Source of the DNA: Allobosea sp. Leaf344
GTDB lineage: Bacteria > Pseudomonadota > Alphaproteobacteria > Rhizobiales > Beijerinckiaceae
Assembly: GCF_001426225.1 (NCBI RefSeq)
Contig: NZ_LMRT01000013.1
Span: 503,004 to 567,003, forward strand
Reading direction: 5' to 3'
Length of the DNA stretch: 64,000 bases
The notes beneath the pieces are model-generated. The model did no database searches. It was not told where the DNA came from and saw nothing but the letters and a program-made list of their open reading frames with translations. Within the stretch, counting starts at the first letter, position 1, and each line of letters begins with the position of its first letter. Below, in pieces: positions 16,786-25,145 of this stretch. Both the position numbers and the translations under genes were made by a program.

Positions 16786-18231
16786 TTGAGCCAGGACTCC
16801 CTGTTCGACGGCGCCCGCAGCGCCGCGCTCGCCTTCGGCGACAGCCTGCTCGGGCTGGCGCGGCCGCGCCTGCGGCTCGGCGTCACCGGCCTGTCGCGCT
16901 CGGGCAAGACCGTCTTCACCACGGCGCTGATCCAGAACCTGATCGAGGGCGGGAAGCTGCCGGTCTTCAAGGCGGCCAGCGAAGGCCGGATCGCGCGCGT
17001 CCGGCTGGTGCCGCAGCCCGATCCGGACGTGCCGCGCTTTCCCTATGAGGCGCATCGCGCGGCTTTGACCGGGCCGGCGCGGCGCTGGCCGGACTCGACG
17101 CGGCGCATTTCCGAACTTCGCATCGAGATCGATTACGAACGCGCCGCCGGCTGGTTCCGCGGCCCGGCGACGCTGACGCTCGACATCGTCGATTATCCCG
17201 GGGAATGGCTGCTCGATCTCGCGCTGATCGGCCAGGACTACAAGGCCTGGTCGGCGCAGGCGGTGAGCGACGCGCGCAAGGCGCATCGCCGCGCCAGCGC
17301 GCAGGAATGGCTCGACGATCTCGGCAGGCGCGACCCGCTCGGCCCGGCCGATGAAATGGCGGCCGAGGCGGCGAGCGATCTGTTCAAGCGCTATCTGGCG
17401 CGGCTGCGGGCCGATCCCGAGGCGGTGGCGGTGACACCGCCCGGGCGCTTCCTGATGCCGGGGGATCTCGAAGGCTCGCCCGCCTTGACCTTCGCGCCGC
17501 TCGATCTGCCCCACGATACCGACCCGCGGCCGGGCACGCTGGCGGGGCTGATGGCGGAGCGTTTCGAGGCCTATAAGCGCGTGGTGGTGACGCCGTTCTT
17601 CCGCGAGCATTTCGCCAGGCTGGACCGGCAGATCGTGCTGGTCGACGCGCTGGCGGCGCTCGATGCCGGCGCCCCGGCTCTGGCGGATCTCGAGACGGCG
17701 CTGGGCCAGGCGCTGGCGGCCTTCCAGGTGGGCCGCAATTCCTGGCTGAGCAGCCTGTTCTCGCCACGGATCGAGCGCGTGCTCTTCGCCGCGACCAAGG
17801 CCGACCACATCCATCATACCAGCCATGACCGGCTGGCGGCGGTGATGGCGCATCTCGTCGGGCGCGCGGCCTCGCGGGCCGAAGGCGCCGGCGCGAAGGT
17901 CGAAAGCATGGCGCTCGCCGCCGTGCAGGCGACGCGCGAGGTCAGGATCCGGCAGGGGCGCGACGAGCTGCCGGCGATCGCCGGCGTGCCGGAGGCCGGC
18001 GAGGAGGTCGGCGGCGAGATTTTCGACGGGACCGAGGAAGCGGCGATCTATCCCGGCGAGCTGCCGGAGAACCCGGCGGCGATCTTCGATCCCAAGGCGC
18101 GCTGGCAGATCCGCGCGCCGCGGTTCCGGCCGCCCGCGGTGGAGCCCGATGCCGGCGGGCGGACCCGACCGCCGCCGCAGATCCGCCTCGACCGTGCGCT
18201 GGAATTCCTGATCGGCGACAGGCTGGCTTGA
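16786..18231 (+). CDS. YcjX-family P-loop GTPase/ATPase
   Basis: The 481-residue protein has the Walker A motif GLSRSGKT (residues 35-42) directly after a short N-terminal helix and a further conserved segment, LDIVDYPGEWLLDLALIG, where DYPGEW occupies the DxxG position. These are hallmarks of the YcjX (DUF463) family, an uncharacterised stress-associated nucleotide hydrolase. It uses a TTG start at 16786. The next gene encodes a YcjF-like membrane protein, the usual neighbour, and the two probably act together at the inner membrane. Confidence 0.88.
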   Translation: MSQDSLFDGARSAALAFGDSLLGLARPRLRLGVTGLSRSGKTVFTTALIQNLIEGGKLPVFKAASEGRIARVRLVPQPDPDVPRFPYEAHRAALTGPARRWPDSTRRISELRIEIDYERAAGWFRGPATLTLDIVDYPGEWLLDLALIGQDYKAWSAQAVSDARKAHRRASAQEWLDDLGRRDPLGPADEMAAEAASDLFKRYLARLRADPEAVAVTPPGRFLMPGDLEGSPALTFAPLDLPHDTDPRPGTLAGLMAERFEAYKRVVVTPFFREHFARLDRQIVLVDALAALDAGAPALADLETALGQALAAFQVGRNSWLSSLFSPRIERVLFAATKADHIHHTSHDRLAAVMAHLVGRAASRAEGAGAKVESMALAAVQATREVRIRQGRDELPAIAGVPEAGEEVGGEIFDGTEEAAIYPGELPENPAAIFDPKARWQIRAPRFRPPAVEPDAGGRTRPPPQIRLDRALEFLIGDRLA

Positions 18232-18244
18232 GGAGGAGGGCGCC

Positions 18245-19237
18245 ATGAGCAGCAAGACGCCGCGTGCGGTCCGGCTCGAAAGCGCGGGGCTCGCCAGCGA
18301 GGAAATCGTGGCCCGCGACCAGAGCGTGGCCGTCCTGCCCGAGACCGAGCCGCTGGATCCGGCCGAGCCGGTTCCGGTCGCCGTGACGCGGCGGCGGTTT
18401 TCCTGGGGCGGGTTGTTCGTCGCCGGGCTCACCGGGTTTCTGGGGCTGAGCTTCGCCGTCTGGGCGGAGCGGACCATCGCCGGGCTGATGGCGCAGAACC
18501 CGGCGCTGGGCTATGCGGCGCTGGCTTTCGCCGCGGTCGCTCTGCTGGCGCTGTGCATCATGCTGGGCGGGATCGCCCGGGATATCCTGCGCGAGCGCAA
18601 GGTCGAGGGGCTGCGCCTGCGGGCGACGGCGGCGCTCGCCGGCGGCACCCTCGCCGAGGCCAAGGCGCTGGCCGCCGAGTTGACCGGCCTCTATGCCCGC
18701 CGCGCCGACACGGCCAAGGGCCGCGCCGCGCTGGAGGACGCGCTGCCCCAGCTCTTCGCGCCGCGCGACGTGCTGGCGTTGGCCGAGCGCCATCTGATGA
18801 GTTCCCGCGACGCGCAGGCGCAGGCGCTGATCGCGCAGGCGGCGCGGCGCGTCTCGCTCGTCACGGCGGTCAGCCCGCGGGCGCTGATCGACATCGTCTT
18901 CGTGCTGGTGGCCTGCGCGCGGCTGCTGCGCGCCATCGCCGCAGTCTATGCCGGCCGCCCCGGCACGCTCGGCCTGTTGCGCCTGGCGCGGCAGGTGCTG
19001 GGGCATCTCGTGGTCACCGGCGGCGTCGCGGCCGGGGACGCGGTGATCCAGCAGGTGGTGGGGCAGGGGCTGGCCGCGCGGCTCTCGGCCAAGCTCGGCG
19101 AAGGCGTGCTCAACGGGCTGCTGACGGCGCGGATCGGTCTCGCCGCGCTGGCCGTCTGCCGGCCGCTGCCCTTCATCGAGGCGCGCCCGCCCTCCCTCTC
19201 CGAGGTGGTGGGCGATCTGACCGCGCTGCGGCAGTGA
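18245..19237 (+). CDS. YcjF-like DUF697 membrane protein (TIGR01620)
   Basis: The 330-residue protein has a cytoplasmic leader of about 55 residues, two adjacent transmembrane helices (about 58-77 and 87-108), a soluble helical stretch, and a C-terminal DUF697 region with further hydrophobic helices (about 210-300). This order matches the YcjF/TIGR01620 family that accompanies YcjX. It begins 13 bp after ycjX with AGGAGGAGGG upstream. Function is unknown; a membrane partner for the YcjX P-loop protein is the usual assumption. Confidence 0.85.
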   Translation: MSSKTPRAVRLESAGLASEEIVARDQSVAVLPETEPLDPAEPVPVAVTRRRFSWGGLFVAGLTGFLGLSFAVWAERTIAGLMAQNPALGYAALAFAAVALLALCIMLGGIARDILRERKVEGLRLRATAALAGGTLAEAKALAAELTGLYARRADTAKGRAALEDALPQLFAPRDVLALAERHLMSSRDAQAQALIAQAARRVSLVTAVSPRALIDIVFVLVACARLLRAIAAVYAGRPGTLGLLRLARQVLGHLVVTGGVAAGDAVIQQVVGQGLAARLSAKLGEGVLNGLLTARIGLAALAVCRPLPFIEARPPSLSEVVGDLTALRQ

Positions 19238-19249
19238 CGGCGAGTCCGC

Positions 19250-19268
19250 CCCGGCAGATTTTGCCGGG
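19250..19268. promoter_or_regulatory. ftr-like palindrome (putative FlbD site) upstream of flgE
   Basis: CCCGGCA-GATTT-TGCCGGG is a perfect 7-bp inverted repeat with a 5-bp centre. It lies 82 bp upstream of the sigma-54 type promoter of flgE, the place expected for an enhancer. The same 19-bp design recurs at 34187, 52270 and 61608. Confidence 0.75.
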
Positions 19269-19350
19269 CGCGCCCGGATCTGCCCGGTCGAAAGCGCTGC
19301 GTTACCGATCGACAACCATCTAACCCTCTGAAAAGGCGCAGAGCCGCGCA

Positions 19351-19365
19351 TGGCACGCGCCATGC
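19351..19365 (+). promoter_or_regulatory. Sigma-54 type promoter of the flgE operon
   Basis: TGGCACGCGCCATGC has the -24 GG and -12 GC ten bases apart and a perfect TGGCAC block. It lies 59 bp before the flgE ATG, downstream of an ftr-like palindrome. Confidence 0.8.
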
Positions 19366-19424
19366 AAAGCCCCTCTCGAAAGTTGTGCGTCGGCTGTTAG
19401 CCGCCAGTTCGAGGTGAGGTTGCC

Positions 19425-20828
19425 ATGGGTGTTTTCAGTGCGCTGACGACAGCGGTTTCGGGGATGCAGGCGCAGTCCTATGCGCTCGAGAACATCTCGG
19501 GCAACATCGCCAATTCGCGAACCGCCGGCTTCAAGCGTGTCGACACGACCTTCGCCGATCTGGTGCCCGATTCGGCGCTGAACCGGCAGATCTCGGGTTC
19601 GGTCGGCGCCTTCAGCCGCGCCACCAATTCGACCCAGGGCGACCTGAACGCCACCAAGATCGACACCAATGTCGCGATCAACGGCGACGGCTTCTTCGTC
19701 GTCGACAAGCGCCTCAGCGGCGTCGGCTCGAACACCACCTTCAACAATGCGAGCTACTATACCCGCCGCGGCGATTTCGATTTCGACGCCAACGGCTATC
19801 TCGTCAATGGCGCGGGATATTTCCTGAAGGGCCAGAAGATCGACACCGTCACCGGCGAGGTGATCGGCACGCAGCCGGAAGTGCTCCGCATCACCCAGGA
19901 GCAGTACCCGGCCAAGGCGACCACGGCGATCGAATACCGCGCCAACATCCCGTCGCTGCCGGCCACGACGCGCAGCAAATCCGATCCGGCCAATCCGGCA
20001 CTGCGCCTGCTGAACCCGGCCAATTACGGCGCCGGCGCCCGCAACCCGCTGCCCGCGCCCGGGACCGGCGTGGTGCAGGGGCAGGATGTCAGCACCTTCC
20101 TGAGCGATTCCATCCCGGGCGGCTCGGTCACCGTCTATGACGCGCTCGGCCAGGCCACCACCGTCGAGATGCGCTGGGCCAAGACCGTGAACGCCGGCAC
20201 ACCGCCCGGCGCGGTCGATACCTGGGCGCTGTTCGTCGCCGAGAACACCTCCGCGACCGGCGCCACCCCGGCCTATCGCGCCGCCGGCCAGACCGTGACC
20301 TTCGACGGCACCGGCAAGATGACCGCCCCGGCCTCCGGCAACATCACGCTGCCGAACGTCACGATCAACGGCACCGCCATCAGCGGCATCAACCTGCAGG
20401 TGGGCACCGACGGGCTGACCCAGAACGGCGATACCAGCGGCCAGATCAACGCCCGCAGCATCCGCCAGGACGGCTATACCGCCGGCACGCTGGATCGCGT
20501 TTCGGTTACCGCCACCGGCCAGGTGGTCGGCACCTTCAGCAACGGCCAGGTGAAGGCGCTGGCGCAGATCGCGGTCGCCCGCTTCAACGCCGACAACGCG
20601 CTGAAGCGGCTCGATGGCGGCGCGTTCGAGGAGACGATCGAATCCGGGGCGCCGATCGTCGGCTCCGGCTCGTCCTCGCTGATCGGCGGCAATGTCGAGC
20701 AGTCGAACACCGATATCGCCGACGAATTCTCGAAGATGATCGTCACCCAGCAGGCCTATTCGGCCAATACCAAGGTGATCAGCACGGCGCAGGAGATGCT
20801 GCGCGACGTCTTCAGCATCATCCGCTGA
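19425..20828 (+). CDS. flgE: Flagellar hook protein FlgE
   Basis: The 467-residue protein has the flagellar rod/hook N-terminal motif (ALTTAVSGMQAQSYALENIS, then GNIANSRTAGFK), the FlgE D1/D2 segments TKIDTNVAINGDGFFVV and SVTVYDALGQATTVEMRW, and the C-terminal motif of axial proteins (SNTDIADEFSKMIVTQQAYS, ending in a helix with TAQEMLRDVF). It forms the hook and is exported by the flagellar type III system. It is the first gene of flgE-flgK-flgL and is preceded by a sigma-54 promoter and an ftr-like site. Confidence 0.95.
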   Translation: MGVFSALTTAVSGMQAQSYALENISGNIANSRTAGFKRVDTTFADLVPDSALNRQISGSVGAFSRATNSTQGDLNATKIDTNVAINGDGFFVVDKRLSGVGSNTTFNNASYYTRRGDFDFDANGYLVNGAGYFLKGQKIDTVTGEVIGTQPEVLRITQEQYPAKATTAIEYRANIPSLPATTRSKSDPANPALRLLNPANYGAGARNPLPAPGTGVVQGQDVSTFLSDSIPGGSVTVYDALGQATTVEMRWAKTVNAGTPPGAVDTWALFVAENTSATGATPAYRAAGQTVTFDGTGKMTAPASGNITLPNVTINGTAISGINLQVGTDGLTQNGDTSGQINARSIRQDGYTAGTLDRVSVTATGQVVGTFSNGQVKALAQIAVARFNADNALKRLDGGAFEETIESGAPIVGSGSSSLIGGNVEQSNTDIADEFSKMIVTQQAYSANTKVISTAQEMLRDVFSIIR

Positions 20829-20871
20829 GGCTGAGCCGTCCAGAACGGGCGGGTGAAGACGGGAGTCGGAA

Positions 20872-22734
20872 ATGGGCCTGAGCACATCCCTCAACATCGC
20901 GGTCGGCGGCCTCGCCGCCAACCAGGCCGGCATCGGCATCGTTTCGCAGAACGTCGCCAATTCCGGGCGCGCCGGCTATGTCCGGCGCCAGATCACGACG
21001 ATCGAGGGCAATAACGGCTCGACCACCCAGATGTCGGCGGTCCAGCGGCTGCTCGACCGGGTCGTCCAGCACCAGCTCTGGCAGGAGACCTCCAGCGCCG
21101 CCTATACCTCGACCCGGGCCGGCGCCATGGCGCAGATCGACAAGCTCTACGGCGCGCCGGGCAGCGCCAATGCGCTGGACGCCGTCTACAACAAATTCAC
21201 CAGCGCGCTGCAGGCCCTGCAGAACGACCCCGGCAATTACAGCCTGCGCTCGGGCGTCGTCGATTCCGCGACCCAGCTGGCGGCGCGGCTGAACGGACTG
21301 TCGGCGGGCGTGCAGGCGCAGCGCCAGCAGGCCGAATCCAATATCGCCGAAGCGGTCAAACAGACCAATTCGCTGCTGAACACGCTGACCACGCTCAATG
21401 CGCGGATCACCGGCAGCCCGCAGGATGCCGGGCTGGCGGAGCTGAAGGACCAGCGCGACCGCGTCGTCGCCGAGCTCTCGCAATATATCGACATCAAGAC
21501 CAGCGAGAACGACCAGGGCTCGCTGAGCATCGTCACCACCTCGGGCACGCAGATCTTCGACGGCCGCCCGGCCGTGACCTTCTCCTTCGACGAGCGGGCG
21601 AATGTCGGCGCGGGCTCGCAATGGGATGCTGACCCGGCGAGGCGCGGCGTCGGCACCGTGACGATGCGCGACGGCACCGGCGGCGCGATCGACGCCATCG
21701 CCAACAACCTGTTCCGCTCCGGTACCATCGCCGCCAATATCGAGCTGCGCGACAAGACGCTGAACCAGGCGCAGGCCCAGCTGGACGAACTCGCGGCGCA
21801 GATGGCGAGCGCGCTGTCCGACCGCGACATCAAGGGCACGGCCGTCACCGCGGGGGCGGCGACGGGCTTCGACGTCGACATGACCGGGCTGCAGGCGGGC
21901 AACCGCATGACGCTCGAATACAAGGTCACCCCCGGCGGCGCGGTCCGCAAATTCACCTTCGTCCGGGTCGATTCCGCCGCGTCGCTGCCGCTGCCGCAGG
22001 GCACGGGCGGGGACGCCAACAACAGCGTCGTCGGGATCGACTTCTCGGGCGGGCCGGCTTCGGTCGCGGCGCAGATCCAGGCCGCCATCGGCGGCGGCTT
22101 CACCGTCTCGAACACCGGATCGACCCTGCGCATCGTCGACGACGGCGCAGGCGGCACGCGCGACGTGGTGGGGCTCTCCGCCCATCCGACCGCGACGAGC
22201 ATCGCCGGCGGGACCGCCGAACTGCCCTTCTTCGTGGATTCCGGAAAGGGCAACGCCGCCTTCACCGGATCCTATGAGGGCGGCTCGCAGACGGTGGGCT
22301 TCGCCTCCCGCATCGCGGTCAACCCGTCGCTGATCGCCGATCGCTCCGGCCTCGTCGTGTTCAACACCTCCCCGGCCACGCCCCAGGGCGATGCCACCCG
22401 CCCCCGGCAGATGCTCGAGCGGCTGAGCACCAGCCAGCGCGACTTCACCCGGGTGACCGGGCTCGACGGGCAGACCGCGACCTCCTCGCTCTCCGTCTCC
22501 ACCTATGTCCAGCGCGTCGTGTCCTCGCAGGGGCAGGCGGTCGAGGCCGCCAAGCGGCTGGATGAGGGGCAGAAGATCGCCCTGGCCGCCGTGCAGAGCC
22601 GGTTCCAGGCGACGTCGCAGGTCAATGTCGACCGGGAGATGTCGACGCTGATCGAATTGCAGGCCGCCTATGCCGCCAATGCCCGCATCATCTCGACCGT
22701 GAAAGAGATGATGGACGTCCTGATGCGGGTCTGA
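20872..22734 (+). CDS. flgK: Hook-filament junction protein FlgK (HAP1)
   Basis: The 620-residue protein begins with the FlgK pattern LSTSLNIAVGGLAANQAGI, followed by SQNVANSGRAGYVRRQ. It has the FlgK-specific coiled segment LYGAPGSANALDAVYNKF and ends with an axial-protein helix (VDREMSTLIELQAAYAANAR, then IISTVKEMMDVLMRV). It joins the hook to the filament. It follows flgE by 43 bp with GGGAG upstream of the ATG and precedes flgL by 11 bp. The length is normal for the family. Confidence 0.94.
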   Translation: MGLSTSLNIAVGGLAANQAGIGIVSQNVANSGRAGYVRRQITTIEGNNGSTTQMSAVQRLLDRVVQHQLWQETSSAAYTSTRAGAMAQIDKLYGAPGSANALDAVYNKFTSALQALQNDPGNYSLRSGVVDSATQLAARLNGLSAGVQAQRQQAESNIAEAVKQTNSLLNTLTTLNARITGSPQDAGLAELKDQRDRVVAELSQYIDIKTSENDQGSLSIVTTSGTQIFDGRPAVTFSFDERANVGAGSQWDADPARRGVGTVTMRDGTGGAIDAIANNLFRSGTIAANIELRDKTLNQAQAQLDELAAQMASALSDRDIKGTAVTAGAATGFDVDMTGLQAGNRMTLEYKVTPGGAVRKFTFVRVDSAASLPLPQGTGGDANNSVVGIDFSGGPASVAAQIQAAIGGGFTVSNTGSTLRIVDDGAGGTRDVVGLSAHPTATSIAGGTAELPFFVDSGKGNAAFTGSYEGGSQTVGFASRIAVNPSLIADRSGLVVFNTSPATPQGDATRPRQMLERLSTSQRDFTRVTGLDGQTATSSLSVSTYVQRVVSSQGQAVEAAKRLDEGQKIALAAVQSRFQATSQVNVDREMSTLIELQAAYAANARIISTVKEMMDVLMRV

Positions 22735-22745
22735 GGAGAACCACG

Positions 22746-24290
22746 ATGACGATCACATCCTATGGGACCGGAGCCTATCGCGCCGCCAGGACCAACGATC
22801 TCGTCAGCAATCGCTCGCAATTCGAGGAGCTGCAGCGCCAGCTCGCGACCAAGAAGCGGAGCGAGACCTTCGGCGATCTCGGCATGGATCGTCGCACCAG
22901 CCTCGACGTCGCCAGCAAGATCTCCTCGATCGACTCCTGGCTGGCGGGCATCCAGCTCGGCAACGTCAATGTCGATCTGCAGACCAAGGCGATCGAGAAC
23001 TACGCGAAGATGACCTCCGAGACGCGCAACGATCTGCGCTCGAACACCTATGTTCCCAGCGCCAGCGGCCGGTCCTCGCCGCAGACGATGGCGGAGGAGA
23101 AGTTCAAGCAGACGCTGGATCTGCTGAGCACCCAGGTCAATGGCCGCTACCTGTTCTCCGGGCGGACCAGCGACGTGAACCCGGTCGCGAGCTACAGCGA
23201 GATCATGAACGGCGATGCGCCGGGCCGGGCCGGGCTGAGCCAGCTGATCAAGGAGCGCCAGCGCGCCGATCTCGGCACGGCGCCGAACTGGGGCCGCGTC
23301 GCCTTCTCGAATACAGGGCCGACCAACACGACGATGACCGAGGCCGGCGGCGATTTCGGGCTGAAGCTCACGGCGGCCACCTCATCGAACACGGCGGCGA
23401 TCGCCGTCGCCCGCAATGCCGGGCCGCCGGTCAATCTGAGTGTCGACGTCAACGCCCAGCCGCAGCCGGGCGATACGGTGCGGATCAAGCTCGATCTCCC
23501 GGACGGCACCCAGAAGGAGATCGAGCTCACGGCGATCGCGGCCGGCGCCACGCCGCAGCCCGGCAAGACCTTCACGATCGGCGCCGACACCACCGAGACG
23601 GCGACCTCGCTGCGCGATTCGCTGCGCGCCGGGATGAAGAAGGAGGCCGAGACGACGCTGATGTCGGCTTCGGCGATGGCGACGGCGACCGATTTCTTCG
23701 CGGCGCCCTCTCCGGGTGCGGCCCCTGGCGATCCGCCGATCCTGCCCTGGCGGGTGGTCGGGACACCGGAGACGGCGACCACCCGCATCCGCGGCACGGC
23801 CGCCGATACGACGGTCTGGTACCGGGGCGAGCTCGGCGCGGCGAACGACAAGGCGCGCACCACCGCGACCGTCCAGGTCGACAAGGGCCAGGCGGTGGCC
23901 GTCGGCGCGCGGGCCAATGAGAACGCCTTCCAGACCGGGCTCGCCGCCTTCGCCGTCCTGGCGCATGAGAATTTTCCGCAGGCGGATGCGAATTCGCAGA
24001 CCCGCTACGAGGCGATGATCGAGCGTGCCCGCGAAAAGCTCGGCTTCGGCGACACCGCGCAGAAGCCGGCCGAGATCATCACCGAGCTCGGCGCCGCCAA
24101 GGCCAGCATGGCCCAGGCCAAGGAGCGCCACACGGCGACGAAGAACCAGCTGACGAGCCTCGCCGATTCCGTCGAGAACGTCACCACGGAAGAGGTGGCG
24201 GCGCAGATCCTGGCGCTGCAGAACACGATGCAGGCGAGCTATCAGGTGACGTCGATCCTGTCGAAGCTGAACCTGACCAATTATCTCTGA
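22746..24290 (+). CDS. flgL: Hook-associated protein FlgL-like (HAP3)
   Basis: The 514-residue protein has a flagellin-like N-terminus (NDLVSNRSQFEELQRQLATK) and a flagellin-like C-terminus (ITELGAAKASMAQAKERHTA, ending YQVTSILSKLNLTNYL), with a large central insertion. The position after flgK and the segment LLSTQVNGRYLFSGRTSDVN identify it as FlgL rather than a filament flagellin. It is longer than many FlgL proteins. It is the last gene of the operon, and an intrinsic terminator follows 20 bp later. Confidence 0.9.
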   Translation: MTITSYGTGAYRAARTNDLVSNRSQFEELQRQLATKKRSETFGDLGMDRRTSLDVASKISSIDSWLAGIQLGNVNVDLQTKAIENYAKMTSETRNDLRSNTYVPSASGRSSPQTMAEEKFKQTLDLLSTQVNGRYLFSGRTSDVNPVASYSEIMNGDAPGRAGLSQLIKERQRADLGTAPNWGRVAFSNTGPTNTTMTEAGGDFGLKLTAATSSNTAAIAVARNAGPPVNLSVDVNAQPQPGDTVRIKLDLPDGTQKEIELTAIAAGATPQPGKTFTIGADTTETATSLRDSLRAGMKKEAETTLMSASAMATATDFFAAPSPGAAPGDPPILPWRVVGTPETATTRIRGTAADTTVWYRGELGAANDKARTTATVQVDKGQAVAVGARANENAFQTGLAAFAVLAHENFPQADANSQTRYEAMIERAREKLGFGDTAQKPAEIITELGAAKASMAQAKERHTATKNQLTSLADSVENVTTEEVAAQILALQNTMQASYQVTSILSKLNLTNYL

Positions 24291-24310
24291 GCCGGGCCGC
24301 GGCTCATGAA

Positions 24311-24342
24311 AAAGGGCGCCCGCGAGAACGGGCGCCCTTTTT
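24311..24342. terminator. Bidirectional intrinsic terminator between flgL and flaF
   Basis: AAAGGGCGCCCG and CGGGCGCCCTTT form a 12-bp perfect stem around CGAGAA, with T residues on the plus side and A residues on the other. It can end flgEKL from the left and flbT-flaF from the right. Confidence 0.92.
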
Positions 24343-24360
24343 GCGTTCGAGGCAAAGACG

Positions 24361-24732
24361 TCAGCGGCCGCGCAGGCCCGCCGCGATGTCCCGGTTGATG
24401 TTGACGAGCACGCCGAGCTTGGCCGCCGCCGGCTCGGCGGCGACGCGGAAGGTGTGGTTGAAGATGAAATTGGCGAGGCCCAGGATATTGCGCTTGATCT
24501 CGACCGGGAGGGGGTTCTCCTCCTTGATCACGGCCGAGACGAGCAGCGTCCAGAGCTTGCGGTTATAGGTCAGGGCCTCGTCCAGATCCTGCTCGCGGGC
24601 GAGCCAGTCGTCGGCGATCAGCTGCAGCCGGGTCGCGGCCTTGATCAGGAGGGAGGCTTCCAGCTCGCGAGGCGTGTCGATCGCTTGGTTGGAGCGGGCG
24701 GCAGAGGCGTAGGCGTTAAACCCGTGTTGCAT
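24361..24732 (-). CDS. flaF: Flagellar biosynthesis regulator FlaF
   Basis: The 123-residue protein matches FlaF: the N-terminal segment GFNAYASAARSNQAIDTPRE, a helical body with LTYNRKLWTLLVSAV and the C-terminal FNHTFRV. In Caulobacter FlaF is needed for flagellin synthesis and secretion and acts opposite to FlbT. The start overlaps the flbT stop by 17 bp, indicating translational coupling. It is probably transcribed with flbT and the flagellin gene upstream, as no terminator lies between them. Confidence 0.93.
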   Translation of the reverse strand: MQHGFNAYASAARSNQAIDTPRELEASLLIKAATRLQLIADDWLAREQDLDEALTYNRKLWTLLVSAVIKEENPLPVEIKRNILGLANFIFNHTFRVAAEPAAAKLGVLVNINRDIAAGLRGR

Positions 24733-25108
24733 TCTCGATGAGTTCCGCTTCGTAAGCGATCAGCTTTTTGGCCGCCTTGAGAGCTTTGTACAGATCACCA
24801 CTTAAGATGCGGTTATTGATCTCGTGAATATGCGGCATAGCGCTCGGTGCCGCCTGCAGGAAATCCCGCACCAGCTCGAAATAGGTCTGGTGCCCATGCG
24901 CCGCATCCTGCGCGAGATACATCAGCTGGATCGACAGATAGATCTTCTTCGCCGGCGAATCCGCGCTGGTCGCCGTGAGAATGTCCTTCTCGCGCAGGAT
25001 CGGCGCGTCGCCCTCGATGAAGAAGCGCGTGCGCTGCTCGTCGTTGCGGATGACGACCTGGCCGATGATGATGCGCTCGCGCGGCTTGAGTTCGACCTTG
25101 AGAGCCAT
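24716..25108 (-). CDS. flbT: Flagellin mRNA regulator FlbT
   Basis: The 130-residue protein is full length for FlbT, with the conserved start MALKVELKPRERIIIGQVVI and the segments LREKDILTA and YLSIQLMYLA. In Caulobacter, FlbT binds the 5' leader of flagellin mRNA and lowers its stability. The ATG at 25108 begins the conserved region; longer readings run back into the flagellin gene. CCAGAAGG, the same motif found in the leaders of three flagellin genes, lies 10 bp upstream, so FlbT may control its own translation. It is 37 bp downstream of a flagellin gene. Confidence 0.94.
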   Translation of the reverse strand: MALKVELKPRERIIIGQVVIRNDEQRTRFFIEGDAPILREKDILTATSADSPAKKIYLSIQLMYLAQDAAHGHQTYFELVRDFLQAAPSAMPHIHEINNRILSGDLYKALKAAKKLIAYEAELIENATRV

Positions 25109-25145
25109 GTCGATCCTGCCTTCTGGCTGGAGGGGGGTGCTGCCT